Of a stretch of DNA of 19,324 nt, positions 7,454 to 14,652 are shown in pieces; the stretch's first letter is position 1, and the number at the start of each line of letters is the position of its first letter. The position numbers were made by a program, and so were the translations under genes. The stretch comes from M3007 sp046155725. GTDB taxonomy: Bacteria; Bacteroidota; Bacteroidia; Chitinophagales; Saprospiraceae. Where the stretch lies: contig JBJXFT010000143.1 in assembly GCA_046155725.1 (NCBI GenBank), positions 1 through 19,324 on the forward strand, read 5' to 3'. The notes beneath the pieces were generated by a model that was not told where the DNA came from, ran no database searches, and saw nothing but the letters and a program-made list of their open reading frames with translations.

Positions 7454-8371
7454 CTACCAATCGCCCCCTGCGCCGCCGCCGCCGAACGAGCCGCCGCCAA
7501 AACTTCCGCCGCCGCCGCCGCCCCAACCACTCTCACCGCCACCTCCCCAGCCACTGCCTCCACCGCCGCCGCCGATCCACCAGCCACCGCCAAAGTTGTC
7601 GTCGTCGCGGCGGTTGCGCCGGCGCGGGTCAGTGCCATCGTGCGTGATCCATTTGCCACCCTTTCGGAAGTTCATCACCATCCCCCAGATCACGAAGCCA
7701 AAAAAGAGCAGGATGAAGAGCATCACAAGAAGCCCTACTCTGCCGCCCGCTCTTTTTCCATCGGTCGGTTCGCGCTGGAATTCGCCCTGCAACGCGCGGA
7801 TGATGTCATCCAGCCCTGCATTTATTCCTTCGAAATATTGCTGCTGACGGAAGTAAGGCCCCATCGTGTTGCGGATGATTCGCCCCGCTGTGATGTCGGG
7901 CAGTGCGCCTTCTGTGCCGGCGCCCGTGGCGATAAAAATGCCGCGTTCGGGCGGCTCGGTTTTGATGAGCACCACCACGCCGTTGTCCTTGTCTTTGCGT
8001 CCGATGCCCCATTGGTTGCCGAGTTCGAAGGCATAACTGGCTTTGTCGTAGTCGCCGATGTCGGGCCGTATCATCACCACGATTTGGGTGCTGGTGCTGT
8101 CCCAATATCCGCGCAGTTTTTGCTCCAGCACATTTTTCTGGTACGGTTGCAGCCAGCCCGCGTAGTCGTGGACGTACACGGCGGGTTCGGGCTTGTCAGG
8201 AAACAACTTGCCGCCCCCATTCTGAGCCACCGCCCAAAGTGGCAGCAGCAGCAGTAATAGCAGCAGTTGGCAGTTGACAGTTGGCAGTCGGCACAAACCC
8301 CGCACTGTCAACCGCGTACCGTCAACCGTAAATAATCTCGTCAGGAAGTTCATTGTCGTCGTGGTTTTCAT
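7454..8371 (-). CDS. Membrane TPM-domain protein, YgcG-like, with glycine-rich tail
   Basis: This is the third gene of the LemA - TPM - TPM operon. From the ATG at 8371 it is 305 aa: an unusually long N-terminal export signal ending LLLLLLLLPLWAVAQ, a TPM domain (AVYVHDYAGWL.PYQK, IVVMIRPDIGDYDKASYAFE, GIGRKDKDNGVVVLI, ITAGRIIRNTMGPYF), one membrane helix (VGLLVMLFILLFFGFVIWGM), and a glycine/serine/tryptophan-rich tail ending GGGGAGGDW. This architecture is standard for YgcG-type proteins, which are envelope-located and of unclear role. Residues 17-36 (about DGTRLTVRGLCRLPTVNCQL) are encoded by a filler repeat. The start is therefore uncertain: 8353 also works, and the frame is open to 8404. 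The start overlaps the end of the upstream TPM gene by about 50 bp. Confidence 0.85.
   Translation of the reverse strand: MKTTTTMNFLTRLFTVDGTRLTVRGLCRLPTVNCQLLLLLLLLPLWAVAQNGGGKLFPDKPEPAVYVHDYAGWLQPYQKNVLEQKLRGYWDSTSTQIVVMIRPDIGDYDKASYAFELGNQWGIGRKDKDNGVVVLIKTEPPERGIFIATGAGTEGALPDITAGRIIRNTMGPYFRQQQYFEGINAGLDDIIRALQGEFQREPTDGKRAGGRVGLLVMLFILLFFGFVIWGMVMNFRKGGKWITHDGTDPRRRNRRDDDNFGGGWWIGGGGGGSGWGGGGESGWGGGGGGSFGGGSFGGGGAGGDW
8264..8329. repeat. Filler repeat (gttgacagttggcag units, inverted arms) inside the signal-peptide region of the YgcG-like gene
   Basis: Left arm 8264-8287 is made of cagttggcagttgacagttg-type units. Right arm 8303-8329 carries the complementary orientation (cactgtcaaccgcgtaccgt-type). 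It lies across the end of the upstream TPM gene (its stop codon is within the repeat) and the start of the YgcG-like gene, so part of the latter's N-terminus is repeat-encoded. Confidence 0.8.
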
Positions 8372-8750
8372 CGGCGGGGAAATGTTCGCGCAAACGCGCG
8401 CCAATGAGGTAAATGGCTTTGCAGATTCCTTCTTCGGCTTCGTCGCGGCGGAAATGTTCTTGCATGATTTCTTTTTCGTGCTCCCAAAACTGGAACCCTA
8501 CCCGCTCGTGAATGCCCGCATCGCCCCAAATGGCAAAGTGGTGGCTCTTCTCGGCAAGGTATATCAGCACGCCGTTGCGCTGCTTGGTGTTGAACATCCC
8601 AAAAAGTTGGAACACCTCTTCGGCCCGCTCCACCGGGTGGTCGCGCATACAAAAATCCTCCACGAAAAGTCGGATTTCGCCGCTCGTGCCGCGTTCGGCG
8701 AGCCGGATGGCGGAAGTGATGCGAGCTTCTTCTTCTTTTGAAAACAACAT
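8322..8750 (-). CDS. TPM-domain protein (short, soluble form)
   Basis: The 142-aa product is a single TPM domain: MLFSKEEEARITSAIRLAER, then TSGEIRLFVEDFC, ERAEEVFQLFGMFNTKQRNG, VLIYLAEKSHHFAIWGDAGI, and RDEAEEGICKAIYLIGARLR. It has no signal peptide or membrane helix, so it is probably cytoplasmic or peripheral. In many Bacteroidota a short TPM protein sits between lemA and a larger membrane TPM gene, exactly as here, which supports a joint role in the envelope. It begins 25 bp downstream of the lemA stop. Its last codons and stop overlap the start of the YgcG-like gene and a filler repeat (residues IIYG then TGA). Confidence 0.85.
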   Translation of the reverse strand: MLFSKEEEARITSAIRLAERGTSGEIRLFVEDFCMRDHPVERAEEVFQLFGMFNTKQRNGVLIYLAEKSHHFAIWGDAGIHERVGFQFWEHEKEIMQEHFRRDEAEEGICKAIYLIGARLREHFPADENHDDNELPDEIIYG

Positions 8751-8775
8751 GAGCCGATGGCTTTGAGCCGTGAAT

Positions 8776-9378
8776 TTATTCGAACTTGCCTTTCAGGTCT
8801 GGGGTCTTTTCTGCCCCGGATTCTGCCTGGAAATACCCTTTGGGGGAAAAGCCGAAAACGCCCGCCAGCAAGTTGGTGGGGAACTTGCGGATGTAGGCGT
8901 TGTACCCGTTCACCGCGTCGTTGAAGTTGCGGCGCGCCAAAGCGATGCGATTCTCGGTGCCTTCAATCTGGGTTTGCAAATCCAAAAAGCCTTGGTTCGC
9001 TTTTAGGTTGGGGTATGCCTCTGCTACCGCCAAAAGGCTTTTCATGGCACCGTAAAGGTTGTTTTGGCCTTGCTCGAAGCGTTGGATGGCTTCGGGCGAA
9101 AGGTTGTTCGCGTCTATTTTCACCTGCGTAGCGGCGGCGCGTGCCTGCACCACTGCTTCCAAAGTTTGGCGCTCGTAGTTTGCGCCAGCCTTCACCGTTT
9201 CCACTGCTTGGTCCATAAAGGCCATGCGGCGCTGGTATTGGTTTTCTACTTCCGACCATTTGGCTTTTATGTTCTCATCCATAGGGCCAAGTTTGTTGTA
9301 GGTGCCGCACATGCTGAACATAAGGACGGCTACCAAGACGAGCAGGATGATGGGGAGGTATTTGCGGATGTCTGTCAT
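8776..9378 (-). CDS. lemA: LemA family protein
   Basis: The 200-aa product starts MTDIRKYLPIILLVLVAVLM, one N-terminal membrane helix (about 8-24), followed by the LemA helical bundle: YNKLGPMDENIKAKWSEVEN, QYQRRMAFMDQAVETVKAGA, AVVQARAAATQVKIDANNLS, LLAVAEAYPNLKANQGFLDL, the highly conserved QTQIEGTENRIALARRNFND, AVNGYNAYIRKFPTNLLAG and FGFSPKGYFQ. Length and order are standard. LemA proteins are membrane-anchored with the coiled-coil bundle outside the cytoplasm; their function is poorly defined, with links to envelope stress. It is the first gene of the lemA-TPM-TPM operon, and its promoter should lie in 9379-9433, where I see no clear -33/-7 pair. Confidence 0.93.
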   Translation of the reverse strand: MTDIRKYLPIILLVLVAVLMFSMCGTYNKLGPMDENIKAKWSEVENQYQRRMAFMDQAVETVKAGANYERQTLEAVVQARAAATQVKIDANNLSPEAIQRFEQGQNNLYGAMKSLLAVAEAYPNLKANQGFLDLQTQIEGTENRIALARRNFNDAVNGYNAYIRKFPTNLLAGVFGFSPKGYFQAESGAEKTPDLKGKFE

Positions 9379-9433
9379 GGTTGTACGATTTGAGTTTGAA
9401 TATTTTGTTTTGAAAAATTGAACGGACGAAGGT

Positions 9434-9501
9434 ATGAAGTGATGAAGTGATAAAGCGATAAAGTGATGGCAGTTAATCGCTTTATCACTTCATCACTTCA
9501 T
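9434..9501. repeat. Perfect 26-bp inverted repeat overlapping the 3' end of trmH
   Basis: Arms 9434-9459 and 9476-9501 are perfectly complementary over 26 bp, with a 16-nt loop. The arms consist of degenerate gaagtgat / gataaagc units. The right arm contains the last codons and the TGA of trmH. The position between trmH and lemA suits a transcription terminator or RNA 3'-end stabiliser, although no T-tract follows directly. Confidence 0.9.
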
Positions 9502-10248
9502 TCGAAAGGCCGCAGCCAAAATCCCCGCCGCCACCGCAGCGTTGAGCGATTCTGCCCCGCCTGTTTGGTGACGTGGAATGCTAAATCGGTGAGTAAGTAG
9601 ATTTTCCACTTGTGGAGAAATGCCGCGCCCTTCGTTGCCGATGACGAGCAGGCCGCTCGTGGGGAGTGTTGCTTCAAAAACATTTTCCCCGTCCAGCACT
9701 GCGCCCACGACGGGCATTTGCGGCGCAGCCGCCACAAGTTCGGCCAATTCGATTTCCCAACTGTGTACGCGGAATATGGCCCCCATGCTCGCCTGCACCA
9801 CTTTTGGGCTGAAAACATCGGCGCAATCGGGCGAGCAAAACACGGCAGGAAAGCCAAACCAATCGGCTACGCGCAGGATGCTGCCCATGTTGCCGGGGTC
9901 TTGGATGCCGTCGAGGTAGAAGCAGAGATTTGTAGTTACAAGTTGCAAGTTGCAAGTGGCAAGTGGCAGAGTTGCTACTGCCAGCACTTGATTGGGCGTA
10001 GTGAGGGCGGAAATTTTGGCGAGTTCACTTTCCGTGACGGCTTGGGTTTTTTCCGAAAAAGGTTGAATCAAAGAAGTGTTTTCTTCCATCCAGCCTTCCA
10101 GCGCGAAGATGGACGCCGCGCCGATGCGGGTTTGTGCGAGCAGTTCGGCCACCATTTTGTCGCCTTCCACCAGAAACTGGCCGTGCTGCTGGCGGTATTT
10201 TTTCACGCCGAGCGAGCGGAGGTGTTTGAGTTGGTTGTGCGAGAGCAT
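9493..10248 (-). CDS. TrmH-family (SPOUT) RNA 2'-O-methyltransferase
   Basis: The 251-aa product carries the three SPOUT motifs: DGIQDPGNMGSILR (113-126), LVIGNEGRGIS (201-211) and IPRHQTGGAESLNAAVAAGI (224-243). The N-terminal L30e-like substrate-binding domain covers residues 1-90 (KKYRQQHGQFLVEGDKMVAE). It transfers methyl from S-adenosylmethionine to a ribose in tRNA or rRNA; the exact target cannot be told from sequence. Residues 95-107 (PLATCNLQLVTTN), between the two domains, are encoded by a filler repeat (9928-9966). The last two codons and the stop sit in an inverted repeat. The start MLSHNQLKHLRSLGVKKYR is by homology; the frame is open much further upstream, but only as a shadow of pntB. 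It begins 11 bp after the pntB stop and is probably co-transcribed with it. Confidence 0.9.
   Translation of the reverse strand: MLSHNQLKHLRSLGVKKYRQQHGQFLVEGDKMVAELLAQTRIGAASIFALEGWMEENTSLIQPFSEKTQAVTESELAKISALTTPNQVLAVATLPLATCNLQLVTTNLCFYLDGIQDPGNMGSILRVADWFGFPAVFCSPDCADVFSPKVVQASMGAIFRVHSWEIELAELVAAAPQMPVVGAVLDGENVFEATLPTSGLLVIGNEGRGISPQVENLLTHRFSIPRHQTGGAESLNAAVAAGILAAAFRMK
9928..9966. repeat. Filler repeat (acttgcaacttgcaac type) inside trmH
   Basis: This 39-bp segment consists of degenerate units (cacttgccacttgcaacttg on the coding strand). It is an exact multiple of three and encodes 13 residues at the domain linker of the TrmH-family protein. Confidence 0.75.
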
Positions 10249-10259
10249 GGCATTTGCTT

Positions 10260-11651
10260 TTATAAATCCTTCAACTCCCCCACCAATTTTTGCAGCGTAT
10301 CCTTCGCGTCGCCGAAAAGCATCTTCGTTTTCGGGTGGAAGAAAAGTTCGTTTTCGATGCCGGCGTAGCCTGCACGCATACTCCGCTTTAGTACGATGAC
10401 ATTTTTGGCTTCCCACACTTTCAGCACCGGCATCCCGTAAATCGGGCTGCTGGAGTCGTTCTCGGCGGCGGGGTTCACCACGTCGTTGGCGCCCACCACG
10501 ATCACCACGTCGGTGGAGTTCATGGTCGGGTTGGCATCTTCCATTTCCACGAGTTTTGGGTAAGGCACGTCGGCTTCGGCGAGCAGCACGTTCATGTGGC
10601 CCGGCATCCTGCCTGCCACGGGGTGGATGGCGAAAGAGACTTCCACGCCCTTTTCTTCGAGTTTTTTCTCCAATTCGTGGCAGATGTGCTGCGCCTGCGC
10701 CACCGCCAAACCATAGCCTGGCACAATCATCACCTTGCCCGCGTAGGCGCACAAGATGGCCGTGTCGGTGAGGCTGATTTCTTTTACCGTTTGGTCGCCG
10801 CTGCCCTGCGTCGAGCCGCTGCCGCCACCGCCGCCAAAGGAGCCGATGATGACGTTGAGCAGCGAGCGGTTCATGGCTTTGCACATCAGCACGGTCAAAA
10901 TCGTACCTGCCGAGCCGACCAAAATACCGCCCGTGAGCATGACGGGGTTGTTGTACAAAAAGCCGCCAAACGCTGCTGCCATGCCCGTGAGCGAGTTGAG
11001 CAGCGAGATGACCACGGGCATATCCGCCCCACCGATGGGCATCACGAACAGGATTCCGTAGAGCAGCGAAAGCGCCAGCAAAATCCACAACACTGAGCCG
11101 CCGAGCATGGCTGGTTGCATGACCGCCCAAACCAGCACACCGACGATGGCTACCAACAGCAAGAGGTTGAAATAGGTGAGGGCTTTGGAAGAGATGTCTT
11201 TGATTTTTTCGTCCAGTTTGCCGTAGGCCACTATGCTGCCGCTGAACGAAACACTCCCGATAATCAGCCCGAGGAATACGATGAGCAAATAGCCAGAAGA
11301 GCCTTCGGGGTGCGAGTGGTATTCGACAAGGGAAATAATGGCCGCGCAGGCACCGCCCATGCCGTTGAAAAAGGAGACCATTTGGGGCATGGCGGTCATT
11401 TTGACTTTCATCGCCATGGCCCAGCCGACGACGGTGCCGATGCCCATGGCGGCCAGTATCCAGGGGATGTTGCCGATGGGCTGACCGTCTTTTTGGTGGA
11501 AAAGAATGGTGGCAAGAATGGCGATGCCCATTCCGGCGGCGGCCAAGAGGTTGCCTTTGCGGGCGGTGTCAGGGCCGCTCAGTTGTTTGAGGCCGACGAT
11601 GAACGTGACCGAGCCGATTAGGTAGGAGAGCTGAAGTAAAAAGGAGGACAT
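10260..11651 (-). CDS. pntB: NAD(P) transhydrogenase, beta subunit
   Basis: The 463-aa product is the membrane domain II plus NADP(H)-binding domain III of proton-translocating transhydrogenase, which couples hydride transfer from NADH to NADP+ to inward proton flow. Several hydrophobic segments cover residues 1-265 (start MSSFLLQLSYLIGSVTFIVG). A glycine/serine-rich linker (SFGGGGGSGSTQGSG) follows. Domain III starts near 290 with VPGYGLAVAQAQH (310-322), GRMPGHMNVLLAEADVPY, VVIVVGANDVVNPAA (about 382-396) and KRSMRAGYAGIEN. All key NADP-site motifs are intact and the length is typical. It follows pntA2 with 120 bp between, a gap occupied by a long inverted repeat. The catalytic partner pntA1 is 3.3 kb further upstream on the same strand. 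Confidence 0.96.
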   Translation of the reverse strand: MSSFLLQLSYLIGSVTFIVGLKQLSGPDTARKGNLLAAAGMGIAILATILFHQKDGQPIGNIPWILAAMGIGTVVGWAMAMKVKMTAMPQMVSFFNGMGGACAAIISLVEYHSHPEGSSGYLLIVFLGLIIGSVSFSGSIVAYGKLDEKIKDISSKALTYFNLLLLVAIVGVLVWAVMQPAMLGGSVLWILLALSLLYGILFVMPIGGADMPVVISLLNSLTGMAAAFGGFLYNNPVMLTGGILVGSAGTILTVLMCKAMNRSLLNVIIGSFGGGGGSGSTQGSGDQTVKEISLTDTAILCAYAGKVMIVPGYGLAVAQAQHICHELEKKLEEKGVEVSFAIHPVAGRMPGHMNVLLAEADVPYPKLVEMEDANPTMNSTDVVIVVGANDVVNPAAENDSSSPIYGMPVLKVWEAKNVIVLKRSMRAGYAGIENELFFHPKTKMLFGDAKDTLQKLVGELKDL

Positions 11652-11691
11652 TTCTTTTAGGTTGATAGGGTTGATGAAGTTGATAAAGTTG

Positions 11692-11752
11692 ATGAAGTTG
11701 ATGAAGGTTTATGAACAGACTGGGAGCATTCATAAACCTTCATCAACTTCAT
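11692..11752. repeat. Perfect 24-bp inverted repeat between pntA2 and pntB
   Basis: Arms 11692-11715 and 11729-11752 are perfectly complementary over 24 bp, with a 13-nt loop. The arms are part of a longer run of degenerate gttgatgaa units (about 11660-11780). On the minus-strand transcript the hairpin ends 40 nt before the pntB ATG, so it could reduce read-through or stabilise an RNA end. Confidence 0.88.
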
Positions 11753-11771
11753 AAACCTCATAAACCCTTCA

Positions 11772-12074
11772 TCAACCTTTTTTCTTTTTAAACATTGCGA
11801 GCATCCGGTTGGTGACGACAAAGCCACCGACCACGTTGAGCGTGCCGAGCAAAACGGCGAGGAAACCCAGAATCAGGGCGAGGTAATCGTCCGAGTGCGC
11901 ATGGCCCATCACGATGATGGCGCCGATGATGACTACGCCGTGGATGGCGTTGGCGCCCGACATGAGGGGTGTGTGCAGGATGGCCGGCACGTTGGAAATC
12001 ACTTCGATGCCCAGCAGGATGCTGAGGATGACGATGTAGATGATGTCTTGGTGATCAATGAAGAAAGAAGCCAT
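11772..12074 (-). CDS. pntA2: NAD(P) transhydrogenase, small membrane alpha subunit
   Basis: The 100-aa product has three or four membrane helices and the family core SILLGIEVISNVPAILHTPL, then MSGANAIHGVVIIGAIIVMG and a last helix LILGFLAVLLGTLNVVGGFV with a VTNRMLAMFKKKKG tail. This is the C-terminal membrane portion of the alpha subunit, separate in organisms with split transhydrogenase, and it forms the proton channel with PntB. I place the start at 12074 (MASFFIDHQDIIYIVIL). The frame remains open to 12149, but the extra 25 residues (containing HHSSFLIPHSSF) are only a translation of filler repeat DNA. Confidence 0.94.
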   Translation of the reverse strand: MASFFIDHQDIIYIVILSILLGIEVISNVPAILHTPLMSGANAIHGVVIIGAIIVMGHAHSDDYLALILGFLAVLLGTLNVVGGFVVTNRMLAMFKKKKG

Positions 12075-12080
12075 GGTGGC

Positions 12081-12155
12081 GAATGATGAATGAGGAATTA
12101 GGAATGATGAATGATGGTTGTGCCGCGCTCGGCATTTATCATTCATCATTCATGA
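12081..12155. repeat. Filler repeat with inverted arms upstream of pntA2
   Basis: The segment consists of degenerate gaatgatgaa units. Arms at 12102-12115 and 12138-12151 (14 bp, perfect) surround a 22-nt loop. It fills most of the interval between the DinB stop (12161) and the pntA2 ATG (12074). Confidence 0.8.
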
Positions 12156-12160
12156 TTGGG

Positions 12161-12640
12161 TTAGTAAAGATTTTCAAAAGCACTCGTGAATCCTGCATCA
12201 GGCAAGATTTGCTTCAAATGGTGTTTCAGATGCTCCCCATAATCAGCCATGATGAACGCGAGGGTGAAGGGTTCGGAGCCGTCAATCGAAATCGTGTTCT
12301 CCAATTTTTCGGGCGGGGCGTTTCGGATGATGTGCGCGAGGTGCCGATTGTAACTTTCCCATAGCGCGATGATGTCTGACCAATTCGCCTGATTGTACTG
12401 CTGCGCTTCGACCCAAAAGTTTTGGGCGTAGCCCACAAAATCCAGATGCCGTTCGGCTTGCATCGTACGCACAAATTTGTGCTGGTTGTTGCTGGCCGAG
12501 TCAATCAAGTGGCCGAGGATTTCTTTCTTCGACCATTTTTCGGGGCGGGGCTTTATCGCTGCTTCTGCGTCGGTGATTTGGCGGAGCAGGGGCAGGGATT
12601 TTTCGATGGTTTCGAGGAGGTGTTGGGCGGTTGAATTCAT
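12161..12640 (-). CDS. DinB family protein
   Basis: The 159-aa product is a four-helix DinB-like protein: MNSTAQHLLETIEKSLPLLR, then KPRPEKWSKKEILGHLIDSA, the middle helix WSDIIALWESYNRHLAHIIR, and ADYGEHLKHHLKQILPDAG. The three histidines that bind metal in this fold appear as GHLID (about residue 44) and EHLKHHL near the C-terminus. Family members are often metal-dependent thiol transferases or have unknown roles; the exact activity cannot be told here. Length is typical. Its location inside the transhydrogenase gene run looks like an insertion, since it has no known link to that enzyme. Confidence 0.88.
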   Translation of the reverse strand: MNSTAQHLLETIEKSLPLLRQITDAEAAIKPRPEKWSKKEILGHLIDSASNNQHKFVRTMQAERHLDFVGYAQNFWVEAQQYNQANWSDIIALWESYNRHLAHIIRNAPPEKLENTISIDGSEPFTLAFIMADYGEHLKHHLKQILPDAGFTSAFENLY

Positions 12641-12661
12641 GTGCTGACTTGCTTTTCTGTT

Positions 12662-12725
12662 TTTTGACAGGATTAACAGGGTTTACAGGATTCGGGCTTT
12701 TAAGAGAGGATAAATCCTGTCAAAA
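12662..12725. repeat. Filler repeat with 13-bp inverted arms between DinB and LysE genes
   Basis: Arms 12662-12674 (ttttgacaggatt) and 12713-12725 (aatcctgtcaaaa) pair perfectly. The left part continues as a period-12 degenerate repeat (gacaggattaacagggttta). It lies between the start of the DinB gene and the end of the LysE gene and may form a hairpin in the transcript. Confidence 0.82.
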
Positions 12726-12747
12726 CCTACTCTTGTTGGAACGCCGT

Positions 12748-13380
12748 TCACTTTTTCTCCAAAAACGCCAATCGCAGCCCCAAATACAGCAATACTGAAC
12801 CCATGATTTTTTCTTGCCAGCGCACAAAGCCAGGGTAGCGCGAAAGCCAATCGCCCAGCCGACCAAACATGAGCGCTACCAAAATCAGCGTGGCCGTGCC
12901 GGAGAAATCAAACCAAAGGCCGAGGAACAAGATTTGCAACGACACACTCCCTTGCTCCGGCTGGATGAACTGCGGCAAAAACGCCAGAAAGAAAATGGCC
13001 ACTTTCGGGTTCAGCACATTCGTCACCACACCTTGCCGAAAAAGCGTCCAGAGCGGGATTTCCGAAGTTTCGCTTTTCACCTTAAACTGCCCGCCTTTGC
13101 TCCGAAGCGATTGAATCCCGATGTAAATGAGGTACAGCGCACCGGCCCATTTCACCACATTGAACGCCGTGGCCGATTGCGCCAGAATGGCCGAAATGCC
13201 AAACACCGCCGCCAAAATATGCACAAAGCACCCCACGAAAATCCCCAGCGACGACACCACTCCAGCCTTCACGCCCTGACCCGTGCTCCGAGAAGCGACG
13301 TAGAGCATATCCGGCCCCGGCGCGATGTTGAGCATCAGCGACGCGAAGGCGAATAGGAGGAAGTTGTGGAGGTCGAACAT
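12748..13380 (-). CDS. LysE/RhtB family amino-acid exporter
   Basis: The 210-aa product is an inner-membrane protein with about six hydrophobic segments. Family marks are the N-terminal LNIAPGPDMLYVASRSTGQG (the PGP motif), AGVVSSLGIFVGCFVHILAA, KWAGALYLIYIGIQSLRSK, then FRQGVVTNVLNPKVAIFFLA and FLPQFI. LysE/RhtB proteins export amino acids such as homoserine, threonine, lysine or leucine using the proton gradient; the substrate cannot be told from sequence. The start at 13380 lies 2 bp after the stop of the 380-aa gene upstream, so they are probably co-transcribed. Confidence 0.93.
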   Translation of the reverse strand: MFDLHNFLLFAFASLMLNIAPGPDMLYVASRSTGQGVKAGVVSSLGIFVGCFVHILAAVFGISAILAQSATAFNVVKWAGALYLIYIGIQSLRSKGGQFKVKSETSEIPLWTLFRQGVVTNVLNPKVAIFFLAFLPQFIQPEQGSVSLQILFLGLWFDFSGTATLILVALMFGRLGDWLSRYPGFVRWQEKIMGSVLLYLGLRLAFLEKK

Positions 13381-13382
13381 GG

Positions 13383-14525
13383 CTACTCCTCAATGGGTAC
13401 AGGAACTTTATGGATCGAAACTTTGGGTATCTTCAAGGTCTGTTTTTCTTTAATTTTCTCCTGATCTTGAACGGTATATTTTTCGTCTGCCCAAACCTTC
13501 GTGACGGTTATTGCAATGATTTTCACATCTACATTTATACCGTCTTTAAAATTATCATTTTCGAGCCTAAGGGTAAAATCTCCTTGTTTGTTTTCAACAT
13601 TACGACCACTAACCGCAACAGAATTGCCAAAATGTGATAGGGGGTATTGATTTTGATAAAATTGGAATTTAATATTTTCTCCTTGAGGAGGGTTGGCAAA
13701 TGCAGAATATCCTTCAACAGCCAAAATTGCTAACGCACCGTACCCAGATGAAATAAGTCCTGCTTTGACCGCGAGATTTGAAGCAGTTCTGATAGATGCT
13801 TTTGTGTTAGCATTCTTATACCACACGTGTCCATTTTCTCCTGTACTTATTGAATATGCCCAAGACACAACTTCTGTTGTTCTATCCGGGTTAAACATAT
13901 TAGGCGAGTAAGTTTTTTCTGGCAATTTGAACGTGATGGATGAAACATTAGGATTTGGGTTAGTTATCGAATGTACTCGCTCAACCCTGTCTGTAAGTAC
14001 GACTATATGAGTGTCCATAGAAGCAAGCACCCTCCTTGTTTTTTCCTTTATAATAGTGTCATACCCTACCGTAATTGTCTCGCTCTTAACCTCGTAAGTC
14101 GTGTCAAATTTCTCTACCCACCTGATACCTGTATTGAAATTTTGAGAAGGTTCGTCTTTAGGAATCCGTTGAATTTTGACCCTGCAAACCCTTCCTTTCA
14201 AAAGGGCGCTATTGTAAAATCTGAATTTGAAAACACTTTTTTGGTTGACCTTAAAACGCTTGTCCTTAACCGAGGCTGTTTCGTAATCTTTGAATCGTGA
14301 ATTGCTGGGCATCTCCAATATTTCAACTTCCTTCAACTCTTTTCCATTTATTTCTTCAAAATTGAAGATTATCCAATCTCCTTCTGCAAAAGCATAAAAG
14401 AGTTCCTCTGCTGATTTCGAACCCACTTTTAGGGTTTGCTCAGCAACATCAATTGGCTGCTCTTGAGATTTTGCAAGATGGAGGCTTGCAAAAAATAGGA
14501 TTAGCAAAAGAGAATTCTTCTTCAT
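13383..14525 (-). CDS. Secreted protein of unknown function, AT-rich gene
   Basis: The 380-aa product has a signal peptide (MKKNSLLLILFFASLHLAKS). The N-terminal third reads FAEGDWIIFNFEEINGKELK, EVEILEMPSNSRFKDYE, VFKFRFYNSALLKGRVCRVK and IQRIP. This resembles a beta-sandwich segment ('..Y.FrF.Nsa..gRvC...I.RiP') that I recall from uncharacterised Bacteroidota surface proteins and that faintly resembles GOLD domains. A central part has TTEVVSWAYSISTGENGHVW and a short hydrophobic stretch, ASNLAVKAGLISSGYGALAI. The C-terminus is lysine-rich (QDQEKIKEKQTLKIPKVSIH). The gene is clearly AT-richer than its neighbours, which suggests recent acquisition, and it lies inside the interrupted transhydrogenase run. 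I assign no function. Confidence 0.78.
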   Translation of the reverse strand: MKKNSLLLILFFASLHLAKSQEQPIDVAEQTLKVGSKSAEELFYAFAEGDWIIFNFEEINGKELKEVEILEMPSNSRFKDYETASVKDKRFKVNQKSVFKFRFYNSALLKGRVCRVKIQRIPKDEPSQNFNTGIRWVEKFDTTYEVKSETITVGYDTIIKEKTRRVLASMDTHIVVLTDRVERVHSITNPNPNVSSITFKLPEKTYSPNMFNPDRTTEVVSWAYSISTGENGHVWYKNANTKASIRTASNLAVKAGLISSGYGALAILAVEGYSAFANPPQGENIKFQFYQNQYPLSHFGNSVAVSGRNVENKQGDFTLRLENDNFKDGINVDVKIIAITVTKVWADEKYTVQDQEKIKEKQTLKIPKVSIHKVPVPIEE

Positions 14526-14652
14526 AATGGTATCATTTTAAGTCTACTCTTGCCGTTTCGGACGTTTCCAGCAGCAGCTTTTTGGGCAAGTAGTTTTGAC
14601 CTATTTTACTTCTTCTCGCTTGGTGTTGGCGTATCTGTAAACACCAAAATAA

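Noticed and set aside
7418..8257. 279-codon plus-strand frame opposite the YgcG-like gene
   Set aside because: Its alanine/proline-rich start is the antisense of the glycine-rich tail; no independent signature.
9493..11130. 545-codon frame as one protein
   Set aside because: The first part lies over pntB in another frame. The TrmH homology begins at 10248.
12814..13356. 180-codon plus-strand frame opposite the LysE gene
   Set aside because: It is arginine/histidine-rich shadow sequence over a clear membrane exporter.
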